From: Microglena sp. YARC
Taxonomy: Eukaryota > Chlorophyta > Chlorophyceae > Chlamydomonadales > Chlamydomonadaceae
Assembly (NCBI GenBank): GCA_022414725.1
Contig: CM039464.1
Location: 31,079,109 to 31,143,108, forward strand
DNA length: 64,000 bases
Reading direction: 5' to 3'
Both the position numbers and the translations under genes were made by a program. Below, one piece after another: positions 55,517-64,000 of this stretch (position 1 is its first letter; each line of letters opens with the position of its first letter). The notes beneath the pieces are model-generated. The model was not told the DNA's origin and ran no database searches. It worked only from the letters and a program-made list of their open reading frames with translations.

Positions 55517-58500
55517 TTACGGTGCCACTAAGCAGTCCAGGGCTTCCTGTCTTGCTCTTCTACAAGTAGAAAGATAGTCGGCTAGGTTGCTCCAAAAAGA
55601 CTTAGTGCCATTTCCATTCATAAAGGTTCTGAATGTGGAATCGCAGAATTCCACATTCCATACGGTTAAGTTGGTATCCTCATGGACATGCCTATAAATA
55701 TCTGTAAACAGCTTCTGGTAGCGGAGGCGAACATCATTATAAAAAGGGCACTCAAACATATGCATTTCATCCTCAGGTTTTTGGAACCCACACATTTGAC
55801 AGTGTCTCATTGAGCGAGGGATGTGTGCTCTATCCACCACCCTCATTCTTTCTGTGTTCAGCCAATGGGAACCCATTCTAAACTGTGCTATAGAACGAAT
55901 CTGATCCTGCTTATGTAAGGCGGATGTAAAGGGAATCAAGCCATTCTCATCATTGCTGTTGGCTGCGAACCATTTTTGGTATCGGAGGCGTTTAAAGCCA
56001 ACCCTTCTCTCATCAGGGATGTCTCTAACTGCATTGGTGTCACTTGGGTACTTAAACCTCCATGACTCAAAAACTTCAGACATAATACCTTCGACATCGA
56101 CAGCCTCCAAAATGTTGATGTTTTTACTGGATCCTAGCTTGTGGAGAGCACAACGCAAGTCATGAACCCAGCCAGTGTTGGAGTCAAAAGATTCCTCAAG
56201 AGCCATTCTAATGAGATCCTCAGGTTCTTTATGTATGGTCTTGTTCCAGAAGCGCAAAGCTTGTTTAAGCCAAGCAAAACACAACGGGGTTCTACCCAGC
56301 TCTTCCATGATAATATTAGATGTAGTAGATTGGCAAACACCCAACATTTGTTTAAGTATACCTCTATGCCATTTCTCACAAGCATGGTCATTTGAGATAA
56401 GTGTGTTGTTCAGAATAGAAGGAGCCCACACCTCACAGCCAAAATTCAGGATAGGTTGTACAAGAGAATCAAACAGGTGGGTGAGAATATCAATATTGTA
56501 TATCTCCATAGTATGGCATCGCCTACGGAGCATGTGGTGTGCCTTTTGGGCCTTAGTGAGCATCCTAGAAAAAGCAGCTTTTGCACGATTGCTTGAGTCA
56601 CCATCCACAAAGAGGGATCCCAAGTAGATAAAAAATAACTTTGTAGAAAGTTGTGCTCCATCATAGACAAATTTGTAATCAGGATCCATGCGGGCCTCAT
56701 CACAGAATTGCTTGTTGAAAACGACAATCTCAGTTTTCTTTATATTCACAGCCATCTTAGTAGCCTCACAGAAATCTCTCAGACAGTCAAGCATCGCTTG
56801 CATATCTGCCGGGGATTCTGCCATTATAGCTAGGTCATCAGCATAAAGTAACAGTTGCAAAATCTTTCCCCTAAGCTCAGCCCCTACATTTGGGAGCTTG
56901 GATTGGAGGAACGATTCAATTCTATCAATGAACAGACCGAATAGGAGTGGGGATAGGGGGTCTCCTTGTTTAACTCCTACAAGGGATGGAAAGGAGGATC
57001 CAATGTCCCCATGTAGGCGAACTTGGAAAACAACATGAATATACATGGACTTCAGAATACTGAGATAGGGGTCCTTGACTCCTAGCCTTGCTAAGCAATC
57101 CCATAGCAAGTCTCTGTTGACCCAATCATAAGCCTTCTTGAAATCAACAAAAGCCACAAAGAGTGGTTTTTTCTTTTCTCTATATTTATCTACAATATGG
57201 TTAAGAATGAATGATGCATCTGCAGTACCCCTACCACTTCTAAATCCATATTGGCCAGCGGCTCTGAGGTTGAATTCTTCTGACCAATCATCTAGTCTAC
57301 GTAGCATGCAAAGGGAGAAGATCTTTCCTATGGAGTTGCTCACCGCAAGACCTCGATAGTTGTCCTTGTCATACACACTGCCTTTGGATTTGGGTACGGG
57401 TACCAAGGCAGCTGCAGCCCATTGGCTAGGGTAAGAAGTCTTCCAGATGAGATTAAACAGGTTAGTCATAGCTTGTACAAATCGGGAGTTGGCTTCATGG
57501 GAAGCAAATCTGTACCATTCTGCAGGGATACCATCTACCCCGGGGGAGGAGTTTTTCCGTAGGGATTGGAGAACAGAAAACACCTCCTTGGTGGTAAAGT
57601 CTTGACATAACCATGTTGGTGCGGCCTCTATCTGAGGTCCATCAGCTTGAGGGACAAAGTCCCTAGCATCCAGACTTGGATCAATACCTACTTGCACATC
57701 AAAGAGGTCTGCAAAATAATCAGTCCAATCATGAATTGTGATGTCTGCCGTAGTGGCCTTGTTAGGCTCACGCACGTCTTTCCAAAAACTTTTCGGATTA
57801 TGCCGAAGATTCGTATGAAGGTTCTCCATGCGTGTTTCTAGCCACTTCCTCTTCTTTCTTCTGAGAATCCTCTTGTACTCCTTGTGCATAGAACCAGCCA
57901 AGTCAGAGCTAGAGCCATGTTGATGTTCTGCTTGGCTTGCTGCCTGTCTAGCACGATTGCATTCATCATCATACCATGCGTTCACGGGCCCGTGCTTACG
58001 CTTAGCTACAGGTTTGTGACATGGTGTGCATTTGCTTATCGCTAGTTCAATAGCACTAGCAATCCCCTTCTCTGAATCTTCCATAGATGAGCTATGGAGT
58101 GCATTGTCAAGTAATCGGTTAACGTCTGGATCACGCTTAATTGTGTGTGCATACATCTGGACATAGTTGTCTTTCCATTTCAGTTTGGGCGAAGGTTTAC
58201 CACCAGCAGGTGTACTAATAGTACCTTGAGAAGGCCTAAGGGCAGCATCTGGTATGTGGAGTGTGATAGGCATGTGGTCAAACTTTCCACCCCCGGGCCT
58301 GAGAGGGCAGTCATGCTTGGGAGCCACACTAAACTTGACACCTGGGGTGTTGAGAAGACTAGGGGCGGCTAGCGCATAATCAATAACAGATTTCTTGTCC
58401 ATGCCATCTGCAAAGAAGGTATGTGCACCTTGCATATCACCTTCTGTTCTACCGTTAAGGATGATAAGACCAGTTACTACACATAGCTGGAGTAGGGCCC

Positions 58501-59085
58501 CCCCCAATCGATTGGGGGAGCTGTGTCCATGCTACACCTCGGTTGAATGGTTTGGTTGGGGGCTGTACTATTGGTTTGGGATACTGGTTCATCTCCTAAC
58601 TCGGTATCATCATTGTCCACACCAAGACCAACCCGAGCGTTGAAGTCACCCATCACCATAACGTTGCCTTTTTCCTGGAAGTTCCCAATGATTTTACCTA
58701 GAGTGAGGAAGTGGTCCTCTATACTAATGCAGTCGTCACCATGTTTGTAGTATGAGCTGTTAGCATGTGGGATATAGCACACACCAATGTGTGTTCCATG
58801 TATGCGAATCCATGCCATGCCTAATTCAGGTGCCTCATGGACTAAAGTAGCATTTAGGCAAGTGCGGACATAGATAGCGACCCCCCCATCCTTGCTCAAC
58901 TTGGGGCGAGGGGCACAAGAAAGGCATTTGAAACCTGGAATGTGGGGGGTGTCTAGCTGGCCACGCACCCCTGTGTGTGAAAACAATAAAATGTTGTGTT
59001 TTCTCAACACTTTCATTGCTGCACCGCAGCTGCTTAGAACACTGAGTTGTCCTCTGATGTTCCATGCAAGGCACCTTAGTCCACT
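55517..59085 (-). CDS. LINE ORF2: endonuclease, reverse transcriptase, zinc knuckle (one frameshift)
   Basis: Begins after the ORF1 stop with LAWNIRGQLSVL, an APE-like endonuclease start. MGDFNARVG (near 58650) and SVIDYALA plus FDHMPITLHI (near 58380-58270) are the endonuclease catalytic and core motifs. Reverse transcriptase motifs follow: SSPGVDGIPAEWY, FVDFKKAYDWV, GVKQGDPLSPLLF and LLYADDLA (YADD near 56840). Near the C terminus is a cysteine/histidine knuckle (CQMCGF, then HMFEC, near 55750-55800), as in many plant and algal LINEs. The ORF is continuous except for one frame change in a run of G near 58500, where IDWGG should join ALLQLCVV. This is either a homopolymer sequencing error or a single inactivating indel. 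Confidence 0.92.
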
Positions 59086-59955
59086 TCATGCATCAGTCGA
59101 TGAGACACCTGAGGGGGGGGCCTTGTCCCGCACCTTCAGGAGTCCTCTATTGAACGAAACCCACTTAGAGGGGTCCCTCTTAGCTTCCAGAAACGCTGGG
59201 AGGTGTTCCTTGTGCAGCTTCAGCTCCTCAGGAGACAAGAAATCCAGAGCTGCTATTCCGCTATCCTTGAGAAACCTTCGGTTCCTCACAATGGAGGAAG
59301 CATCGAAGCTGGAGGATACTGTGATTAGGGCAAGGCGGGGTCGTGAGGGATCCACCTTGCCTCCCATGCGTCGAGCGGACACAATAGTAAACTCTGCCTT
59401 GTCTTGCTCCTTCTGGGCGTAGGTGTTGTTGGCTTCTAAAGCCTGGGTGAGCTTAGACTTTACAGCCACCGCTAGCTGTCTGTCATTCTCGTTGGGATCT
59501 TCAGGGATGCCTGAGATCCTGAATTGCATGTCGTAACCTGCTTGGTCTGGGGGGGCTGAGCCCGGTCGCTGTATGAGTGGCCGACTCCATGCAGATTCTT
59601 TTCCCCGTGCTGGGGGCACCACCGGCCGATCCTTGATAGCAGCTTCCAGGGCGGAAATGCGCTTCTCCTGGGATACTATCGTATCCCTCTGGGCGTTCAG
59701 AGTGGCCTCTATGTTTGCGATCTTAGTGGTCTGTTTCTGAACGGTTTCCCGCATCTCACTCAAAAGTCCTTCCACCAACTTCAATGTTTGATGCGACTCT
59801 TTTTTAATCGAGACTAACGATTTGTCCAGTGTGGGTTTAAGCACTGTAGCGTACCACATTGCAAACCACGGGGGGAGTGCACTATCCCCGGGTGATCCAG
59901 GGTCAATGCTCATGTCTTGCGTCTGACTTCTAGTTATTGTCATAGCTATTCGCAC
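59086..59955 (-). CDS. LINE ORF1 protein with coiled coil
   Basis: A 289-residue ORF immediately upstream of the endonuclease/RT ORF. Residues about 55-95 form a heptad-like stretch (QKQTTKIANIEATL, QEKRISALEAAIKD), the trimerising coiled coil typical of LINE ORF1 RNA-binding proteins. The downstream half (FRISGIPEDPNENDRQ, then a basic segment with SARRMGG) resembles the RRM-like and C-terminal nucleic-acid-binding portion of L1 ORF1p. It ends in TGA at 59088-59086, and the next reading block continues in the same frame. Confidence 0.8.
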   Translation of the reverse strand: MRIAMTITRSQTQDMSIDPGSPGDSALPPWFAMWYATVLKPTLDKSLVSIKKESHQTLKLVEGLLSEMRETVQKQTTKIANIEATLNAQRDTIVSQEKRISALEAAIKDRPVVPPARGKESAWSRPLIQRPGSAPPDQAGYDMQFRISGIPEDPNENDRQLAVAVKSKLTQALEANNTYAQKEQDKAEFTIVSARRMGGKVDPSRPRLALITVSSSFDASSIVRNRRFLKDSGIAALDFLSPEELKLHKEHLPAFLEAKRDPSKWVSFNRGLLKVRDKAPPSGVSSTDA

Positions 59956-60944
59956 AGGTTTACTTGAGGAACATCAAGAGCATCGACAAGTGAAGCCGGT
60001 AAGAAGTTGTGTGTTTTACAAGCCAAACATGTCCAAAGACGAGAGACAATTATAATTCACACAATTCGAGGTTGTAGGTGTGTACATGAGGTTGTAGCCC
60101 TCAACAAATACACAACTCATGCAACCAACCATGAGACCTCCATCAACCAAGACAGTCACAAGTGACACCTACACAAACAACACATCCAAGGAACCACACA
60201 ACATCATGAGTTCACACAACTATGCATTTCAACTATGTATCCCAACCATGCATTTCAACATGACTGTGCTAAGGTTGTTGTGTGAAGGTTGCGCAAACAA
60301 GCATTCAACCATACATCCACCATGCAATTTAACATGCAATCCGACTATGCATCCAACCATGCATGCTGGCGTATGCATCCAACCAATCCAGAACATGAGC
60401 AAGTCAATCCAGTCAAGAGCTCTCAGCAGCAACAAAATCGCAAGAAGTAAGAACAAGCCAACCGAGCAAACCTAAGCAGATCGACTAGGCAGTCTCGCAG
60501 TCGACAGTTAAGTCGAAGGCAAGAGGCAGATCAAGAGCAAAGGGAATCGCCGGTCGCAGGAAGCAAACTAAGTTGCAATAGTTTGGAACTGCTGTGCAAG
60601 AACTCTACCTGCCCGCATGCAACACGCCAACGCTACTAGTCCGCATGCATCCGCTTTAATTGTGAAACGGGCAACATGAGCTTCAACAAGGTAGCACGGA
60701 CAGAAAACCCGGTACGGAACCGAAAGAGAACGAAGAAAGAGAGCTTGGCAAACAAAACCAGCGAGAAAAACAGAAGAGGAAGAATAAGGAATAGAGACGT
60801 CTCCACCTTGAGCGGCTATCCAAACACTGCTGCGGAGGCCTAAAGCCGCAGGAGGTGCTAAGGGGAGATGGTCATAAACAGCCGAACATAGCGGCGAAGA
60901 AGGAGCAGGAGATTGTCAACGCTCCAGACAAATTCGGAGACAAG

Positions 60945-61565
60945 CTAAAATCGCTTTCCCCAGGAGCCCCCAGTACATTTGCTGTACAGGGGCCCCGGCA
61001 GGCAACACTCCGGCAGGCTGTCCCAGCCCGGAGCATCCCTACCCGTGCTGAAACTTTCAACAGACTGCACAGGTTCTATAGACCTGGCTTCCCCGTACCC
61101 ACCCATTCGTTTTGCTACAGCACCTAGCTCATCAGAGTCTAAAGATGAAGGCATGATAGGTAGTGGGCCGGCTAGAGACTGAACTACATCCGATTCGAAC
61201 AGCGGATTATCAAGCACTGTAAAGTCAGCCCTAGAACCACCAACACCCGCTAAGCTACCGGAATGGAGGCGCGGGGAACTACTAGCGTCGGACCTTCGCG
61301 CTGAATGAATTGTGTACGGCATTTACACAGTACCAAGCTCCTCTACCTCACTACGATAAGCACGATAGCACCAGGTCTGGTCCTGAGGACCATGTTTACT
61401 ACCTGGCCTATCTACAACTACCAGGGGAGGGGATACCTGTAGGGCGTCGTCCTCGGCTAAGTCAGAATCACTGTTGACAACAGTGTCTGCTCCACCTATC
61501 AAAGGACTCCCTTCATATACCGAGTGCAGGACTTTGTACAAATTCCTCATAGTAAACGCAGTCAC
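60945..61565 (-). CDS. Two abutting unrecognised ORFs upstream of LINE ORF1
   Basis: ORFs 61565-61323 (80 residues) and 61322-60945 (125 residues) follow each other directly on the LINE strand; the second is rich in Ser/Gly/Pro. I recognise no domain. They may be part of a long LINE 5' region or of older mobile DNA. The rest of 59956-60944 has short ACAACC/ATGCA-rich sequence and no recognisable gene. Confidence 0.25.
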
Positions 61566-61961
61566 GCGAAACTACCACCTGGCGCATTGCCGGTACCCAA
61601 ACATTCTAACCCTTGCTCACATCACTATAGCCCCGAGAACCGCCCCTCTTCAGACCTCGGGCCTAGCTTACTCCGCCTTTGCCATGCACTACTTAGTGTG
61701 ACATAGCATGTTGAAAACAACAAGACGAAGTAAAGACACATCTAGGTAACACCAAAGAATAATTCCAAGAGGGGTACCGCCTCTTGAGATAATTTATTCT
61801 TCTAATCAGGTCACCACAAACTCGTGTAGTCCTCTCCCTTCTCAAGCACGTATCATTTGCCATTGCGAATCTACTGAACCAGCGTTAGCTTGGCTTCGTA
61901 GAAAGCGAAGGAGAGCACGTAGTTCCTAGAAGACCTCGGTTATGCACCAGCTGCATACAAG

Positions 61962-62552
61962 CTATTCTTCTGGAGTGCGAGTAGGAGGAGAGGGAGAAGC
62001 GACGCAGGGGCGCCAGACTTGGGACGTAGTAGAAACGTGGCAGCGAGGTGGTCGGCCTTCCCGTAGTGGGTGCACGTGAGTGCAGCCCGACCTGCTACAT
62101 GAAACCTCCACCTCGACCACCGCGGTCGCTATTACATCCAGCTCCTCTTCCTCAGCCATCGCGGCCGCGTCCACCAGATGTGGGAGGGGGTACATGTATA
62201 CATGTAAACGGGTGAGGGAGTTATAGCATTTGAATGGTGGATGCGAAGCGTGGTCAATAGGCAATCCCATGTTAAAGATGATCCTAATGACTACCTCGTG
62301 GTACATGAGCTCGGTGGCTTTCAACATCAAGTTATGCGCACGCAAAGGAGCAAAGCGCTCATGAACTGCGTCTAGAATCATACGGGACAAATCATCATAC
62401 TCGGAGATGTAATCCCCAACACTAGCTAGTTCCTGGATCAAAAGATCTACATCCGAATCTTCGAGAATCAGGAGCGAATCAGGGGCAACGCAAGTCCGGC
62501 AGGGTCGCGTAAAATCTAAGTCACAGTCATCAGAGAAGCTTTCGACCTATTC
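61962..62552 (-). CDS. Possible gag-like ORF upstream of LINE ORF1
   Basis: Open from a TAG near 62552, first ATG at 62441. The product (LIQELASVGDYISEYDDL, ELMYHEVVIRIIFNMGLP) has the rhythm of Ty1/copia-type Gag, in which a helical region is followed by a VIRIIFNGLP-like motif. A neighbouring - strand ORF (63028-62813) contains RFNVAIWRTWMRDLFDAG, reminiscent of the Gag WxxxM segment. The likeness is weak. It could be a relic of an element into which the LINE jumped, or an extra LINE ORF. Confidence 0.3.
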
Positions 62553-62994
62553 GCATCAGCATCATCAAGGGCATACGCCTCCGACTCACCGGGTTGGGGG
62601 CAACCCTGCTGTCCGGGAGGAGCAGCAGTGTTACCCCCGGCTCCAGCTCGATTACCAGAGCTTTCCCTTGCCCTCCACCTGGAGGACGCGACAGCGTGGC
62701 AGCACGGTGAGATGCTGCAGGAAGCAGCTCCTCAATCCAGTCGTGGTCAGCTCTTGAGCAGCTGGATCAGGTGCGCCAGAGCGTCTGGATGGGTCCACAT
62801 ACTCAAGAGTCCTCACAGACGCTTTGTAAAGCCAGCGTCAAAGAGATCTCGCATCCATGTGCGCCAGATGGCGACATTGAAGCGAGTCAGCCTCTCGATA
62901 TGAGACAACTGGATACTACCAGACCTCATTGTGGATCCCCGCGTCCCCGCGGATCCCGCGCACAGTGGTGCAGCGCCAAGGTGGGCCGATAACC

Positions 62995-63117
62995 TGTCAA
63001 CGGAGTGTTGAAAAGGTCGTAGAGGCAATGAGTCTGGGGAGGCACTCTAGAAAGAGAAATGGGACATTACAGCAGAGAGAGCGTAGCTATAAATACACTC
63101 TGTCAAGGGTATAGTTA
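62995..63117. repeat. Second copy of the 123-bp direct repeat
   Basis: Partner of 55116-55238. If the pair is the LINE target duplication, this marks the 5' end of the insertion, and the sequence from 63118 onward is original target DNA. Confidence 0.85.
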
Positions 63118-63377
63118 TACGTAAACCCTGAGTATAGCTGGAAGGAATGGTGAGCACACTCTGTGGTACAGCAGAGTTTGACGCATCTTCCTGGAAGGTA
63201 TCGGAACACCTAGAAGGTTCCCGTGCACCCCGCATACTCCGGAACTATTCTGTCAGCCAGACATCTTCTACCGGCGATCTGCTGACAATATACCCCCCTG
63301 GAACCTATGCGTATGTGCACCATGACCACATACATACGGTACCACTCATATATACCACACACATAGACCAAATGTTT

Positions 63378-63447
63378 CATTACATTACATTACATACATT
63401 ACATAACATGTTAAAGTGTACTTGACACCGCGAGGGAGTATGAGACT
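63378..63447 (-). mobile_element. Severely truncated 3' tail of the same LINE family
   Basis: The + strand shows CATTA repeats, then CATGTTAAAGTGTACTTGAC and a CCGCGAGGG-AGTATGAGACT segment, almost the same as the LINE tail at 55239-55300. Only the last 70 bp are present, as expected of a 5'-truncated LINE insertion. Identity stops at about 63447. Confidence 0.75.
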
Positions 63448-64000
63448 AGGGTCCCCAAAGTTTAAGCCCATGTATGTTTATTTTTGTATATTTCATGTGA
63501 AGATGGATTCATCACATTGTGTATGGGCTGCAGTTGGGCCTTTTTACAAGTAATTTAATGATGTGGTGCATGGCCATCCTTTTGCTGGGTTCTCCTTGTA
63601 TTCCCATGCCTAAAATTTGATGTAAATAGGCTATTCACGTTACACACACAAACCAAGGGTGGAACTTAAAAACGTACAAGTGAACGGACCAAGTTGCAAG
63701 CTATGGTTGGGTGCCCATGTGGCCTGTTTGGGGAATACATGGAGTACACATTCATAGGAGGTAGAGCTACAAGGTGTGCAACATGTGCCATGTACTTGCA
63801 TATATATGCCACATGACACTGCCTAGGCACCCCCATTAAGGCTTGCCTATGTGGGGAGTGCTCATGGTCCCCATGAAGCCGAGCTAGACCTTCCCCCCTA
63901 CATGTAGGTGTACCCTATGCATCCCCCAAGTATGCTCTGTGGCTACCTAGACAAACCTTGCAACTTGGTCCGATGACTTAACCATTTGAACGTCGCACGC
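63448..64000. other. Right end without recognised features
   Basis: No ORF of note, no repeat shared with the rest of the window that I can see. 63118-63377 between the direct repeat and the second LINE tail is likewise unrecognised. Confidence 0.6.

Larger units (their letters stand above)
55239..62994 (-). mobile_element. LINE-type (APE endonuclease) non-LTR retrotransposon
   Basis: On the - strand the element runs ORF1 (59955-59086), ORF2 (59085-55517), a 3' UTR and a terminal tail of TGTAA units at 55239-55262 (CATTA repeats on the + strand). There are no LTRs. The coding core is certain; the 5' limit at 62994 rests only on the 123-bp direct repeats at 55116-55238 and 62995-63117, read as a target-site duplication. 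The 3 kb upstream of ORF1 would then be a very long 5' region holding extra ORFs. The alternative is that the LINE starts near 60 kb and sits inside another element. A second, 70-bp tail of the same family lies at 63378-63447. Confidence 0.9.

Overview
This is a stretch of nuclear DNA from a eukaryote with long, repeat-filled introns, most likely a green alga. The dihydropyrimidinase it encodes is of the land-plant/green-lineage type (signal peptide; motifs such as DDFFSGQAA and GGTTMHIDFAL), and the tail of a LINE element is built from TGTAA units, the word green algae use as a poly(A) signal. I cannot name the species. Only a small part of the window is protein-coding. The rest is intron, microsatellite and minisatellite arrays, G/C homopolymers, and several families of short dispersed repeats.

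Layout. (1) 1-3.7 kb: dispersed repeats and a minisatellite, no recognisable gene. (2) 3.72-18.86 kb, + strand: a 14-exon gene assembled here for a protein of about 840 residues with four double-stranded-RNA-binding domains (dsRBDs), each split over two exons and separated by lysine/arginine-rich linkers. (3) 18.9-22 kb: dispersed repeats, including a tRNA-like SINE. (4) 22.69-36.87 kb, - strand: an 8-exon D-amino-acid/D-aspartate oxidase gene (371 residues, GxGxxG at the N terminus, probable organelle transit peptide). (5) 36.87-37.34 kb: a 472-bp divergent promoter region. (6) 37.34-52.63 kb, + strand: a 12-exon dihydropyrimidinase gene (517 residues, all metal ligands present) with an N-terminal signal peptide and a C-terminal KDEL. 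(7) 52.6-55.1 kb: no recognisable gene. (8) 55.1-63.1 kb: a LINE-type retrotransposon on the - strand with ORF1, an APE-like endonuclease, reverse transcriptase and a C-terminal zinc knuckle, bracketed by 123-bp direct repeats. (9) 63.1-64 kb: a second LINE tail and featureless DNA.

The most unusual feature is shared by all three host genes. Their introns carry serial, decaying copies of the edges of neighbouring exons. Introns upstream of an exon hold copies of its acceptor site plus the first part of the exon. Introns downstream hold copies of its last part plus the donor site. Nearly every dihydropyrimidinase and oxidase exon shows this, with 1 to about 10 copies. In several arrays the copies alternate with one of two dispersed short repeats. 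I infer that short elements inserted at exon-intron borders with unusually long target duplications, so that each insertion regenerated an intact splice site.

The two enzymes are head to head and both break down nitrogen compounds (dihydropyrimidines; D-amino acids). Shared regulation is possible, but this is inference. All exon models were built by hand from open frames, GT/AG sites and matching phases; no transcript or database evidence was available.
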